Shown: positions 17,123-26,942, numbered from the stretch's first letter. The stretch is DNA of 64,000 nucleotides from Neisseria canis (GCF_900636765.1 NZ_LR134313.1:1-64000), one strand, 5' to 3'. The notes: a model not told the origin generated them from the letters alone. Numbers and translations are program-made.

Positions 17123-17590
17123 CTATTCTTGTTCTTCTTGCTGGCTGCGGATAATCAGCAACGGCAGATGGCTTTGGCGCATCACGGTTTCGGCAAAGCT
17201 GCCCATCAGCAGATGCATCAGGCCGCTGCGGCCGTGCGTGCCCAACACCAAAAGGTCGGCGCCGTTGTTATCTGCATAATCAACCAGCTCCTGCGCCATT
17301 TCCCGCGCACCTTTCAAAGCGACCAGCAAATATGTGTGGATGTCGGTTACGCCGGTATCGCGGGCTGTTTTTTCTGCAAACTCCAACACTTCATTGCCTT
17401 GAGCCACCGCGGCCGCTTCATAGCTTTCGTGTTGCAGGAATTCGGGAGCCAAAGCCATATATTCAGCCGGATTGGCAACATGCACCAAAGTGAGTTTGGA
17501 TTTGCCGGTTACGGCCAGCTCGCAAGCATGTTGCAATGCGTTTAAAGAAGTTGCGCTGCCGTCTACTGCCACAACCAAATGTTTGTACAT
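17123..17590 (-). CDS. Universal stress protein, UspA family
   Basis: A small cytosolic ATP-binding stress protein. The family motif G-x2-G-x9-G-S is visible in GTHGRSGLMHLLMGS near the C-terminus, and the N-terminus YKHLVVAVDGSATS is typical. The ATG at 17590 has AGGAG about nine bases upstream; an earlier start at 17635 is not supported. 155 residues, a single Usp domain. It is monocistronic and convergent with the gene at 16512. Its partner or trigger is unknown. Confidence 0.92.
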   Translation of the reverse strand: MYKHLVVAVDGSATSLNALQHACELAVTGKSKLTLVHVANPAEYMALAPEFLQHESYEAAAVAQGNEVLEFAEKTARDTGVTDIHTYLLVALKGAREMAQELVDYADNNGADLLVLGTHGRSGLMHLLMGSFAETVMRQSHLPLLIIRSQQEEQE

Positions 17591-17732
17591 AGCTCTCTCC
17601 TTGTCATTATGGGTTAAAGCTGGGGCACGCCCCAATGAAATTCATTCTTGTCTGATTGAAGTATAATAGAGCTTCCCGTTTTTGTCGGTATTTTTTTTAC
17701 TATTTTGACTTAAAGCAATATCACGCTTGATT

Positions 17733-18521
17733 ATGATTGACCAATCTTCGTTATTTTCCCGCCGCTTCGGCGGCATCGCGCGGCTTTACGGCCAAACCGC
17801 ATTGCAACGCTTCGCCAGTGCCCATGTGTGTGTGGTCGGCGTAGGCGGTGTCGGCTCTTGGGCGGTGGAAGCCTTGGCCCGCAGCGGCATAGGCCGCCTT
17901 ACCCTGATTGATTTGGACAATGTGGCGGAATCCAATGTCAACCGCCAGCTCCCCGCGCTCACTTCCGAATTCGGCAAAGCCAAAGTCAGCTCGCTGCACG
18001 AGCGCATCTTACAAATCAATCCGGCCTGCCAAGTGGCCGAAATCGAAGATTTCGTTACCGAAAACAATCTGGAAGAGCTGTTTGGAAACGGCTTTGATTT
18101 TGTGATTGACGCCATCGACCAAATCCGCGTGAAAGCGGCAATGGCCGATTATTTTGTCAAACACAAGCAGCCGTTTATCCTCAGCGGCGGCGCGGGCGGG
18201 CAAAAAAATCCGTCACTCATCCAAACCGCCGATTTAAGCCGAGTAACCCACGACCCGCTTTTAGCCAATCTGCGCTACACGCTGCGCAAACGCTACGGCT
18301 TTACCCGCGATACAAAAAAAACAATGCGCGTGCCGTGCGTGTTTTCTACCGAAAACATCACACCGCCGCAAACAGGCGAAGCATGTGAAACCGGCAACGC
18401 GCCGCAAGGTTTGTCGTGTGCGGGCTATGGCGCAAGCATGCTGGTAACCGCATCGTTCGGCCTGTATTGCGCGCAGGCTGCAATCGATTACTTGACCAAA
18501 CAATGCCTGTCTGAAAACTGA
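17733..18521 (+). CDS. tcdA: tRNA threonylcarbamoyladenosine dehydratase (TcdA/CsdL)
   Basis: Converts t6A37 of tRNAs to the cyclic form ct6A using ATP; it belongs to the ThiF/MoeB/E1-like family. The nucleotide motif GVGGVGS is at residues 36-42, followed by TLIDLDNVAESNVNRQ, and the end holds SCAGYGASMLVTASFGL. I use the ATG at 17733; a TTG six bases earlier is in frame. No strong ribosome site is visible. The last residues CLSEN are encoded by an uptake word overlapping the end of the gene (about 18501-18517). About 262 residues. Confidence 0.93.
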   Translation: MIDQSSLFSRRFGGIARLYGQTALQRFASAHVCVVGVGGVGSWAVEALARSGIGRLTLIDLDNVAESNVNRQLPALTSEFGKAKVSSLHERILQINPACQVAEIEDFVTENNLEELFGNGFDFVIDAIDQIRVKAAMADYFVKHKQPFILSGGAGGQKNPSLIQTADLSRVTHDPLLANLRYTLRKRYGFTRDTKKTMRVPCVFSTENITPPQTGEACETGNAPQGLSCAGYGASMLVTASFGLYCAQAAIDYLTKQCLSEN

Positions 18522-18539
18522 CTTTCCCAAGCCACAAAC

Positions 18540-19249
18540 ATGAAAACCACTGCCTTACTCTTATTTTTATCATTAAGCCTGCCGGCCTATGCCGATTTCG
18601 CCCAAGTAATAGATTCCGACGGCTACGCCAACATCCGCAGTCAACCTTCTCCCAACGCCAAGATTGTTGGCAAAGTACCCGACGGCGCCATTGTCGCCCT
18701 GAGCTATGACGAAGAAGACGACGGCTGGCGCCTTATCAACTACCCAACCCCGCAAGGCCGCACGATTAGCGGCGTCATACATTACTCCCGCCTGAAACCC
18801 ATACACACCTATCCCGAGCTGCCTTCCGCATCCTCGGGCAACCAGTTCGGTTGCAGCGCGGGGCCGTATCGTTTGACCGTCAATACGGGCGCTTTCGATT
18901 TCCCCCGACACCGGCGTAATTTCACCGCAATTTACAATAAAGAATACGATTCCTACACATTCACACATTACAAAGGCAAACCCGCCATCGGCACCGACGG
19001 AAGACAACCCGACTCCGCCTACCGCAGCATTGTATTAAGCGGCAAACAAGGCCGCTCGGCCGTGCCTGAAACCGATTTCGACAATTTATCCAGCCCAATG
19101 CGCAATACCACAGCTGCTTCTATAACAGGAAAACAGATACAATCTACTTGTTTGCCCGCAACAGCGACGGCGCAGGCTCTTACAATGCTTTGTTTATATT
19201 CACCAAAGGCCGCTACATCAAGCGCCTGATTGACGACGGTCAAAGTTGA
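18540..19249 (+). pseudogene. Secreted SH3-domain protein, frameshifted near its end
   Basis: A signal peptide (MKTTALLLFLSLSLPAYA) precedes a bacterial SH3 domain at about residues 20-85 (YANIRSQPSPNAKIVGKVPDGA), usually a cell-wall or peptide-binding module. After about 180 residues the frame continues into a low-quality sequence. Two frames over, from about 19083, the reading QFIQPNAQYHSCFYNRKTD, then IYLFARNSDGAGSYNALFIF and KRLIDDGQS, is clearly protein-like and ends at TGA 19247-19249. A single indel around 19060-19085 thus separates the two halves. Without correction the product ends at 19229. The function is unknown. It lies directly upstream of scpA. Confidence 0.65.
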
Positions 19250-19254
19250 TTCAC

Positions 19255-20103
19255 ATGATACAGCCCTCCCTACCCGTATTTCACAACGAACACGCCGTTG
19301 CCTGGATTTTCGGGCAGCCCGTTACCGATGTGCCGCAGGATTTATTTATCCCGCCGGATGCGCTCAAAGTTGTACTGCACAGCTTCCAAGGGCCGCTGGA
19401 TTTGCTGCTTTACTTAATCCGCAAGCAGAATATCGACGTGTTGGATATTCCGATGACCAAGATCACGGAGCAATATCTCCACTACATCGCCCAAATGGAA
19501 GCCCACCAGTTTGATTTGGCGGCGGAATATCTGTTGATGGCAGCCGTGTTGATTGAAATTAAATCACGCCTGCTGCTGCCCCAGCCCGCGCCGTTGGAAG
19601 ACGAAGAAGCCGCCGACCCCCGCGCCGAGCTGGTGCGCCGCCTGCTGGCTTACGAGCAAATGAAGCTCGCAGCAGCCGGGCTTGATGCCTTACCCCGCGC
19701 CGGCCGCGATTTCGCATGGGCTTACCTGCCGCTGGAAATTGCAGTGGAAGCCAAGCTGCCTGAAATCCAAACAGCCGACCTCACTCAAGCATGGCTCGGC
19801 ATTTTATCGCGCGCCAAACACACCCGTTCACACGAAGTGGTGAAAGAAGCCATTTCCGTACGTGCACAGATGAGCAGCATTCTGCGCCGTCTGCAAAACG
19901 GTTTTTGCCGGTTTTCCGAATTATTCCGACCGGAACAGGGGCGCGCTTATGTGGTGGTGAACTTTATCGCACTGCTCGAACTGGCCAAAGAAGGATTGGT
20001 GAGGATCGTGCAGCCGGAAAGTTTTGCCGAAATCGAAATTCACGCGCAAAGCGGCGCACCGGAAGAGACTCCGCAAAACGGTTCAAGCCCGGAAGAGATA
20101 TAA
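19255..20103 (+). CDS. scpA: Segregation and condensation protein A
   Basis: ScpA is the kleisin that bridges the heads of SMC and binds ScpB in chromosome condensation. The kleisin N-terminus is recognisable in FQGPLDLLLYLIRKQNIDVLDIP and the EIKSRLLLP segment, with a winged-helix C-terminus near 225-265. The ATG at 19255 is preferred over a TTG at 19246. About 282 residues. It starts five bases after the corrected end of the SH3 gene. No scpB is visible next to it in the window. Confidence 0.94.
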   Translation: MIQPSLPVFHNEHAVAWIFGQPVTDVPQDLFIPPDALKVVLHSFQGPLDLLLYLIRKQNIDVLDIPMTKITEQYLHYIAQMEAHQFDLAAEYLLMAAVLIEIKSRLLLPQPAPLEDEEAADPRAELVRRLLAYEQMKLAAAGLDALPRAGRDFAWAYLPLEIAVEAKLPEIQTADLTQAWLGILSRAKHTRSHEVVKEAISVRAQMSSILRRLQNGFCRFSELFRPEQGRAYVVVNFIALLELAKEGLVRIVQPESFAEIEIHAQSGAPEETPQNGSSPEEI

Positions 20104-20108
20104 ACACA

Positions 20109-20138
20109 ATGCCTGTCTGAAAAGTTTCAGACAGGCAT
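20109..20138 (+). terminator. DUS-pair terminator of scpA
   Basis: ATGCCTGTCTGAAA and TTTCAGACAGGCAT with a two- to three-base loop, six bases after the stop. Confidence 0.85.
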
Positions 20139-20213
20139 TGCTCATAATAAATCACACAAATGCAAACAAACATGTTTTAATTAAACACATTCTTCTCATA
20201 CGGGAACAAAAAT

Positions 20214-21425
20214 ATGTCGAATAACACCCCCATCATCCGCTCCCTGCTCGACACCGATTTATACAAATTCACCATGCTTCAGGTGATTCTGCACCAATTC
20301 CCGCAAGCCCACGGCGTGTATGAATTCCGCTGCCGCAATAACGACCAAACCGTTTACCCGCTGGCTGACATCAAAGCCGATTTGGAACGCGAGCTGGACT
20401 GCCTGTGCGAACTGAAGTTCACGCAAGACGAGCTTGATTATCTGCGCGCCATGCGTTTTATCAAAAGCGACTTTGTCGACTACATGGAGCTTTTCCAGCT
20501 CAAACGCCGCTTCGTCAGCGTAACCACCGACGACTCCGGCCGCCTGCACATCAAAGTGGAAGGCCCCATGATACAGGCGATGTTTTTCGAAATTTACATT
20601 CTCGCCATTGTCAACGAACTCTATTTCCGCCGCCTCGAAACGCCCGAAGTGCTGGCCGAAGGCGAACGCCGCCTGCAAGCCAAAGCCGAGCGCCTGAAAG
20701 AGCTGGCCGCCATCCAAAACCCCAACGACCCGCCTTTTTTGATTTCCGACTTCGGCACCCGCCGCCGCTATAATTTGGCTTGGCAAGAGCATGTAATCAG
20801 AACCTTATATGCAGCCGCCCCCGATATCCTGCGCGGCACCAGCAACGTATTTTTAGCCAAAAAGCTCGGCATCACACCCATCGGCACCATGGCACACGAA
20901 TTCCTGCAAGCGTTCCAAGCGCTCGACGTGCGCCTGCGCGACTTCCAAAAAGCCGCCCTTGAAAGCTGGGTGCGCGAATACCGGGGCGATTTAGGTATCG
21001 CGCTCACAGACGTCGTGGGCATGGATGCCTTCCTGCGCGATTTCGACCTTTATTTCGCCAAACTGTTCGACGGCTTGCGTCACGACAGCGGCGACCCTTA
21101 TGTTTGGGGCGACAAAGCCTACGCCCACTACAAAAAGCTCAAAATCGACAGCCGCACCAAAATGCTCACGTTCTCCGACGGCCTCGATATCGACAAATCA
21201 TGGGCGCTGCACCAATACTTCAAAGACCGCTTCAAAACCAGCTTCGGCATCGGCACCAATTTTACCAACGATTTAGGCCACACCACGCTGAACATCGTTT
21301 TGAAACTGGTGGAGTGTAACGGCCAATCCGTTGCCAAACTTTCCGACAGCCCCGGCAAAACCATGACCGACAACAACACTTTCCTGGCCTATCTGCGGCA
21401 AGTGTTTCAGATTCCCGAGCCGTAA
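20214..21425 (+). CDS. pncB: Nicotinate phosphoribosyltransferase
   Basis: Makes nicotinate mononucleotide from nicotinate and PRPP in NAD salvage. The N-terminus ([18 protein letters not shown]) is diagnostic, and the phosphorylated histidine lies in GTMAHEF at H228. 403 residues, close to the usual 390-400. The ending is odd: it stops at IPEP with TAA, whereas the duplicated copy of this region at 26431 reads IPEPEESK with GAA at that codon. One base change therefore seems to have shortened this protein by four residues, probably without harm. A DUS hairpin follows. The duplicated stretch is 21086-21489. Confidence 0.96.
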   Translation: MSNNTPIIRSLLDTDLYKFTMLQVILHQFPQAHGVYEFRCRNNDQTVYPLADIKADLERELDCLCELKFTQDELDYLRAMRFIKSDFVDYMELFQLKRRFVSVTTDDSGRLHIKVEGPMIQAMFFEIYILAIVNELYFRRLETPEVLAEGERRLQAKAERLKELAAIQNPNDPPFLISDFGTRRRYNLAWQEHVIRTLYAAAPDILRGTSNVFLAKKLGITPIGTMAHEFLQAFQALDVRLRDFQKAALESWVREYRGDLGIALTDVVGMDAFLRDFDLYFAKLFDGLRHDSGDPYVWGDKAYAHYKKLKIDSRTKMLTFSDGLDIDKSWALHQYFKDRFKTSFGIGTNFTNDLGHTTLNIVLKLVECNGQSVAKLSDSPGKTMTDNNTFLAYLRQVFQIPEP

Positions 21426-21452
21426 GAATCAAAATAAACAGGGTTCCCATCA

Positions 21453-21489
21453 AAAATTGCCTGTCTGAAAATTTCAGACAGGCAATTTT
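21453..21489 (+). terminator. DUS-pair terminator of pncB
   Basis: AAAATTGCCTGTCTGA and TCAGACAGGCAATTTT form a 16 bp stem. An identical hairpin is present in the duplicated copy at about 26800-26834. The DUS begins TTGCC rather than ATGCC in both. Confidence 0.85.
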
Positions 21490-21492
21490 AGT

Positions 21493-21509
21493 TTGCTTCC
21501 TAAGCCCCT
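21493..21509. mobile_element. Solitary IS end
   Basis: TTTGCTTCCTAAGCCCC is the terminal sequence also seen at 7255-7269 and in the 51-base remnant at 43716. No transposase accompanies it here. Confidence 0.5.
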
Positions 21510-21564
21510 TATTTTTAGTTTATTTGAGACAAGGGCGGTTGAGTCGGATAGAAACCGTTCAGAT

Positions 21565-22617
21565 TCAAACCCGCGATAATTCATGCACTTTATTCACCAG
21601 CACCTTCACATGCTCCGGATTGGTAAACTGGTTGATACCGTGTCCTAAATTAAACACATGCCCGCTGCCGCTGCCGTAGCCTTTCAGAATACGGCTCACT
21701 TCAGCCTCAATGCTCTGCGGTGTGCCGAATAGGGCAAACGGGTCGAAATTACCTTGCAACGCCACTTTATCGCCCACACGGCGGCGCGCGTCGGCAATGT
21801 CGCAGGTCCAGTCCAAGCCCAGCGCGTCTGCACCCGCTTCGGCCATTGCTTCCAGCCACAAACCGCCGCCTTTGGTAAACAGAATCACCGGTACGCGGCG
21901 GCCTTCGTTTTCACGCAACAAGCCCGCCACAATCTGCTTCATATAGCATAGGCTGAACTCTTCAAACGCAGGCGGTGTGAGCACGCCGCCCCAAGTATCG
22001 AAAATCTGAACCGCTTGCGTTCCCGCTTTAATTTGTTCGTTCAGATAAGCCGTAACCGCCTCGGCATTAACCTGCAAAATATGATGCAGCAAATCCGGCC
22101 GTGCATACATCATGGATTTAATCTTGCGGAATTCTTTGCTGCCGCCGCCTTCCACCATATAACACGCCAGCGTGAACGGGCTGCCGGAAAAACCGATCAG
22201 CGGCACACGGCCATCCAAAGCCTTGCGTATGGAAGACACAGCATCAAAAACATAAGCCAACTTAGCCATATCAGGCACGCAAAGCGCCCGCACATCTTGC
22301 TCTTTCTGCAAAGGGCGTTCGAATTTCGGCCCTTCACCCTCGGCAAAATACAGCCCCAAGCCCATAGCATCCGGCACGGTCAAAATATCGGAAAACAAAA
22401 TCGCGGCATCTAAATCAAAGCGATCCAGTGGCTGAATGGTAACTTCGGTTGCCAATTCCGTGTTTTTGCACAAATCCAAAAAGCTGCCCGCGCGTGCGCG
22501 CGTTTCCTTATATTCACTCAGATAACGCCCCGCCTGCCGCATCAGCCAAACCGGCGTGTAATCCACCGGTTCTTTCAATAAAGCACGCAGAAAAGTATCG
22601 TTTTTAAGCTGGCTCAT
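21565..22617 (-). CDS. hemE: Uroporphyrinogen decarboxylase
   Basis: Removes four carboxyl groups from uroporphyrinogen III to give coproporphyrinogen III in heme synthesis. The two family signatures [11 protein letters not shown] (residues 23-32) and a [17 protein letters not shown] segment near 150-165 are intact. 350 residues, normal. It is monocistronic, and an IS1595 copy has inserted about 80 bases upstream of its start, so its promoter must lie in that short gap or in the IS. Confidence 0.97.
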   Translation of the reverse strand: MSQLKNDTFLRALLKEPVDYTPVWLMRQAGRYLSEYKETRARAGSFLDLCKNTELATEVTIQPLDRFDLDAAILFSDILTVPDAMGLGLYFAEGEGPKFERPLQKEQDVRALCVPDMAKLAYVFDAVSSIRKALDGRVPLIGFSGSPFTLACYMVEGGGSKEFRKIKSMMYARPDLLHHILQVNAEAVTAYLNEQIKAGTQAVQIFDTWGGVLTPPAFEEFSLCYMKQIVAGLLRENEGRRVPVILFTKGGGLWLEAMAEAGADALGLDWTCDIADARRRVGDKVALQGNFDPFALFGTPQSIEAEVSRILKGYGSGSGHVFNLGHGINQFTNPEHVKVLVNKVHELSRV

Positions 22618-22696
22618 CCTGATTTTCCCAACAAGGTTAACAACAAAGTTAAACAGGCTGCATCATAACATATGCCTGTCTGAAATGGTTAAGCTT

Positions 22697-23408
22697 AGGG
22701 CTGTACTAGATAAGCCCTAAACATCACACCATTTTCGCAGCATTTTAAGCTGCTCAGACAGTGTGCCAAAATTAAAACGAAATTCGCATTCTTTCAAGAA
22801 CAGCGGGAAAGATTTGCGGTCGATACCGTTGTATTTACGAAGTCCCCGTTTTGCCTGATTCCAAAAATTTTCGATGCCGTTAATGTGGTTCTGACGATCA
22901 ACAAATAATTTGCTGCGGTTGATACGATGATGGGTAAAACCACTCACATCCAGCACATCATAACTGCTCAGACCGTCTGTATAGACAATGCTATCCGACA
23001 TGATTTTCTTTGTAATAGCAGGCAACAAGCCTTCCCGTTTGGCGTTTTCCACCACCACGGTATAAACCTTCCCGCCGCGTTTGAGGATGCCAAAAACCGC
23101 CACTTTCCCTGCGGCGCCGCGACAGCGTTTGCCTTTACGGTATCCGCCAAAATAACTTTCATCCAATTCGACAGCACCATCAAAAACCGCATCGGCCTCC
23201 AAAGCAAGATGATGGCTGATGACTTCGCGGATTTTGCGGTAGAACAGAGCCGCTGAATTGGAATGGATGCCTAACAAATCGGCAGCAGAACGGGCGGTTA
23301 CTTCAAGTACAAAAATTGAAGCAACTTCTTTTGAATACTCTTTTTTAATTTACAACGAGTTATCTTCATTTTTGCAGTCTCGCATGACTGCTTATCTAGT
23401 ACAGCCCC
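22697..23408 (-). mobile_element. IS1595-family element, copy 3
   Basis: Same 712-base element as copies 1 and 2. The left end begins AGGGCTG rather than GGGGCTG. TTA appears on both sides, a possible 3-base duplication. It lies between hemE and cstA, upstream of both. Confidence 0.9.
22717..23277 (-). pseudogene. IS1595-family transposase, copy 3
   Basis: The 186-residue reading is identical to the other two copies and shows the same five-T frame loss ahead of it. Confidence 0.75.
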
Positions 23409-23586
23409 TTATTTTTTCGATTGTAAAGATTTATTTATTTTGCTGTTTATATGTTAACCTCGCAAGCGTAAAAGAAGAATGATGTAACACAGATCGGTAA
23501 ACGGCTGTCTGTCGGTGTTGCTGCTTGGAAGGATACCCAACAGCATGGCCGGTAATTTGATAAAAAGCAGTTCAAGGAGATGAATT

Positions 23587-25659
23587 ATGAAGCAGCTCAA
23601 ATCATTTGTGATTTGGGGACTGGTGGTCTTGGTCGGCCTTGCCTCGTTTACCACATTGGCAATGAGCCGGGGCGAGCAGATAAGCGCGATTTGGATGGTT
23701 TCGGCTGCCGTTTCGGTGTATTGCATTGCCTACCGTTATTACAGCCTTTATATCGCCAATAAAGTGATGCAGCTCGACCCGAACCGCCTCACCCCTGCCG
23801 AACGGCACAACGACGGTTTGGACTATGTGCCGACGCACAGAGGCGTGCTGTTCGGCCACCATTTTGCGGCGATTGCTGGGGCAGGGCCGCTGGTAGGACC
23901 GGTATTGGCCGCGCAGATGGGTTATCTGCCGGGTACGCTTTGGATTATTTTCGGTGTGGTGTTTGCCGGTGCCGTGCAGGACATGATGGTGTTGTTTGTT
24001 TCCATGCGCCGCGACGGTAAATCGCTGGGCGATATTGTGAAGCAGGAGCTGGGCACCATCCCGGGTGTGATTGCCTCCATCGGCATTCTGATGATTATGG
24101 TCATCATTATGGCCGTGCTGGCGCTGATTGTGGTGAAAGCTCTGGTACACAGCCCGTGGGGCACGTTCACCATTGCAGCCACCATTCCGATTGCCTTGTT
24201 TATGGGCATTTACACGCGCTATATCCGCCCGGGTAAAATCGGCGAGATTTCCGTTGTCGGCTTTATTTTGCTGATGCTGGCGATTGTGTACGGTGAAAAC
24301 GTGGCGCAAAGCTCGTTCGGCCAATGGTTTGACCTGGACGGCGTAGGGCTGACTTGGGCGATTATGATTTACGGCTTTATTGCGGCCGTATTGCCCGTTT
24401 GGCTGCTGCTCACGCCGCGGGATTATCTTTCCACTTTCCTGAAAATCGGCACCATCATTGCATTGGCTATCGGCATTGTGATTGTGAACCCGCCGCTCTT
24501 GATGGATCCGGTAACCAAGTTTATCGACGGCACAGGCCCTGTGTTTTCAGGCAGCCTTTTCCCGTTCCTGTTCATCACGATTGCCTGCGGTGCCGTTTCC
24601 GGCTTCCATGCGCTGATTTCTTCAGGCACCACGCCGAAAATGGTGGAAAACGAAACCCATGTGCGCATGATCGGTTACGGCGGCATGTTGATGGAAAGCT
24701 TTGTGGCGATTATGGCTTTGGCCGCCGCCGCTTCGCTTGACCCGGGCGTGTATTTCGCTATGAACAGCCCTGCCGCGCTGATTGGTACGGATGCCACCAA
24801 CGCAGCTTCTGTGATTACCAATAAGCTGGGTTATCCGGTTACTGAAACCGCTTTGCTGCAAATGGCGAAAGATGTGGGCGAAAACACCATTCTCTCGCGT
24901 GCCGGCGGTGCGCCGACTTTGGCAGTAGGTATGGCCAACATTATGAGCCAGCTGATTTCCGGCCCGGGCATGATGGCTTTCTGGTATCACTTTGCATTGC
25001 TGTTTGAAGCCTTGTTTATCCTTACCGCGGTAGATGCCGGCACACGCGTGGCACGCTTTATGATTCAGGATTTGGGCGGTGTGTTTTACAAACCGTTCTC
25101 CAATACCGACAGCCTGCCTGCCAACCTGATAGCCACTTTTATGGCTGTTGCTCTGTGGGGCTATTTCCTCTACACCGGCGTAACCGACCCGCTGGGCGGC
25201 ATCAACTCGTTGTGGCCGCTTTTCGGCATTGCCAACCAAATGTTGGCAGGCGTGGCGCTGATTATGTGTACCGTTGTATTGGTCAAAATGAAGCGCGAGC
25301 GCTATATGTGGGTAACTTTGGTGCCTGCCTGCGGCGTATTGTTTGTAACGTGTTATGCCGGTTTGCAAAAGCTGTTCCACAGCGACCCGCGCATCAGCTT
25401 TTTATCGCATGCCGCCAAATATCAAGCTGCTTTGGACAAAGGCGAAGTATTGGCACCGGCAAAAGATGCCGCGCAAATGTCGCGCATTATTTTGAACGAC
25501 TATGTCAATTCCGGCCTTACCGTATTATTCTTGTCGGTAGTGGTTGTGGTGGCCTTTTACGGCGTGCGCGTTGCGCTGAAAGCCAGCAAAATCGCATGGC
25601 CGACCGCCAAAGAAGTGCCTGCCGTTATGCGCAATGAAGTAACGAAAACAGAGGCTTGA
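23587..25659 (+). CDS. cstA: Carbon starvation protein A (peptide/pyruvate transporter family)
   Basis: CstA proteins are inner-membrane transporters for peptides or pyruvate induced on carbon limitation. The 690-residue sequence is almost entirely hydrophobic helices with the conserved N-terminal stretch LDYVPTHRGVLFGHHFAAIAGAGPLVGP and SGTTPKMV near 345. AAGGAG lies 6-11 bases before the ATG, a strong ribosome site. A small YbdD-like gene follows by one base and is almost certainly co-translated. The specific substrate here is not determined by sequence. Confidence 0.95.
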   Translation: MKQLKSFVIWGLVVLVGLASFTTLAMSRGEQISAIWMVSAAVSVYCIAYRYYSLYIANKVMQLDPNRLTPAERHNDGLDYVPTHRGVLFGHHFAAIAGAGPLVGPVLAAQMGYLPGTLWIIFGVVFAGAVQDMMVLFVSMRRDGKSLGDIVKQELGTIPGVIASIGILMIMVIIMAVLALIVVKALVHSPWGTFTIAATIPIALFMGIYTRYIRPGKIGEISVVGFILLMLAIVYGENVAQSSFGQWFDLDGVGLTWAIMIYGFIAAVLPVWLLLTPRDYLSTFLKIGTIIALAIGIVIVNPPLLMDPVTKFIDGTGPVFSGSLFPFLFITIACGAVSGFHALISSGTTPKMVENETHVRMIGYGGMLMESFVAIMALAAAASLDPGVYFAMNSPAALIGTDATNAASVITNKLGYPVTETALLQMAKDVGENTILSRAGGAPTLAVGMANIMSQLISGPGMMAFWYHFALLFEALFILTAVDAGTRVARFMIQDLGGVFYKPFSNTDSLPANLIATFMAVALWGYFLYTGVTDPLGGINSLWPLFGIANQMLAGVALIMCTVVLVKMKRERYMWVTLVPACGVLFVTCYAGLQKLFHSDPRISFLSHAAKYQAALDKGEVLAPAKDAAQMSRIILNDYVNSGLTVLFLSVVVVVAFYGVRVALKASKIAWPTAKEVPAVMRNEVTKTEA

Positions 25660-25660
25660 T

Positions 25661-25861
25661 ATGTCTTGGACGCAACGCATCCGAAAACTATGGAAAAGCG
25701 CGCGTGTGGCCGCGAATCTGATGGCCGGCGTGCCGGATTATGAAAATTACGTTGCCCGCCAGCGTAAACACAATCCCAATGCACCCGTGATGACTGAATT
25801 GCAGTTTCAAGATTATTGCAGCAAGCGCCGCTGCGGCAGCAACGGTGGTAAATGCTGCTGA
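25661..25861 (+). CDS. YbdD/YjiX family small protein (DUF466)
   Basis: 66 residues: MSWTQRIRKLWKSARVAANL...GVPDYENYVARQRKHNP...FQDYCSKR. The PDYENYVAHMRxxHP-type motif is the hallmark of the small proteins encoded next to cstA or btsT and thought to be needed for their transport activity. The C-terminus is cysteine-rich (RCGSNGGKCC), which is unusual and could bind metal. It starts one base after the cstA stop. Confidence 0.9.
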   Translation: MSWTQRIRKLWKSARVAANLMAGVPDYENYVARQRKHNPNAPVMTELQFQDYCSKRRCGSNGGKCC

Positions 25862-25884
25862 GATAAACCTGTGTTGAATCAAGA

Positions 25885-25915
25885 AAGCCACCCGAAATAT
25901 TCGGGTGGCTTTTGG
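25885..25915 (+). terminator. Terminator after the cstA operon
   Basis: AAGCCACCCGAA and TTCGGGTGGCTT form a 12 bp stem around ATA, followed by TTGGTTTTT. A single inverse uptake word follows. Confidence 0.9.
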
Positions 25916-25933
25916 TTTTTCAGACAGGCATAT

Positions 25934-26430
25934 TAGTAAATATAATTAATCAACTTAATTTAAATTACAATCTGTTCATGACCTATTCAACAGACTTCCG
26001 AAAGCTTGCCTTAGCAAAACCCGCACAAGGCATCTCTATCCGCAAAGTAGCCCGGGAACCCGGTATCAGCCCCGATACAGTATACAAATGGAAAAAGAAC
26101 CCCGTCCCCAAAGGTTACCCCAAAGATAGAAAACCCCGCAAAATCAGCAGGCAGGCACTTCTTCAGGATGTTGCCCAATACCCCGATGCGTATTGTGCCG
26201 AACGGGCGCAACGTTTCCGCTGCTCAACCAATGCCGTCCACAAGGCATTGAAAAGATACGGAATCAGACGAAAAAAAGACCCATAAACATCCCAAAGCCG
26301 ATACCCGGCTCAGGAAACGTTTTCACAAACTCAAACACCGTCTTCATCTGAAAGGACGCCCGATCGTCTGTTTGTATGAAAGTGGGTTCAGAGCCTCCGC
26401 CTACCGTCCTTACGGCTATGCCGCCAAAGG
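25934..26430 (+). pseudogene. IS630-family transposase remnant, 3' end lost
   Basis: The frame from ATG 25978 reads MTYSTDFRKLALAKPAQGIS, SPDTVYKWKKNP and YCAERAQRFRCSTNAVHKAL, an IS630-type helix-turn-helix half. It stops at 26286. One base over, the reading continues [18 protein letters not shown] to [21 protein letters not shown]; with six rather than seven A near 26270 the two would be one frame. The catalytic DES of the family reads YES here, so the first acidic residue is lost. Homology ends at 26430, where a piece of pncB begins. The left IS end TATAATTAATCAACTTAA at about 25940 resembles the ends of the palindromic repeats in this window. Confidence 0.75.
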
Positions 26431-26834
26431 CAGCGGCGAGCCTTATCTTTGGGGCGACAAAGCCTACGCCCACTACAAAAAGCTCAAAATCGACAGCCGC
26501 ACCAAAATGCTCACGTTCTCCGACGGCCTCAATATCGACAAATCATGGGCGCTGCACCAATATTTCAAAGACCGCTTCAAAACCAGCTTCGGCATCGGCA
26601 CCAATCTTACCAACGATTTAGGCCACACCACGCTGAACATCGTTTTGAAGCTGGTAGAATGCAACGGCCAATCCGTTGCCAAACTTTCCGACAGTCCCGG
26701 CAAAACCATGACCGACAACGACACTTTCCTGGCCTATCTGCGGCAAGTGTTTCAGATTCCCGAGCCGGAAGAATCAAAATAAACAGAGTTCCCATCAAAA
26801 ATTGCCTGTCTGAAAATTTCAGACAGGCAATTTT
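26431..26834 (+). pseudogene. Duplicated 3' fragment of pncB
   Basis: About 404 bases matching 21086-21489 with roughly a dozen differences by eye (about 97 percent). It covers the last 115 or so codons of pncB plus its DUS terminator, and is in frame with the end of the IS630 remnant, giving a chimeric reading from 26372 to 26782. It keeps the ending EPEESK that the full gene has lost. It lacks the catalytic histidine region and is not expected to work. Confidence 0.85.
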
Positions 26835-26847
26835 CGTTTTCTTCTTA

Positions 26848-26942
26848 TATAGTAAATCAACTTAAAAAATAGTACGCCCGTCATACTCGGGCTTGGTCCG
26901 AGTATGACGGTATCGTTATTAAACTTAAGTAAATTGACTATA
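26848..26942. repeat. Short palindromic repeat (95 bp)
   Basis: Ends TATAGTAAATCAACTTAA and AAATTGACTATA. The core is CCGTCATACTCGGGC facing CCGAGTATGACGG, a 12-13 bp stem. This is the best-preserved member of the family. Confidence 0.8.

Noticed and set aside
24622-25380. 252-codon frame antisense to cstA
   Set aside because: Composition and lack of any family motif mark it as the shadow of the well-conserved cstA.
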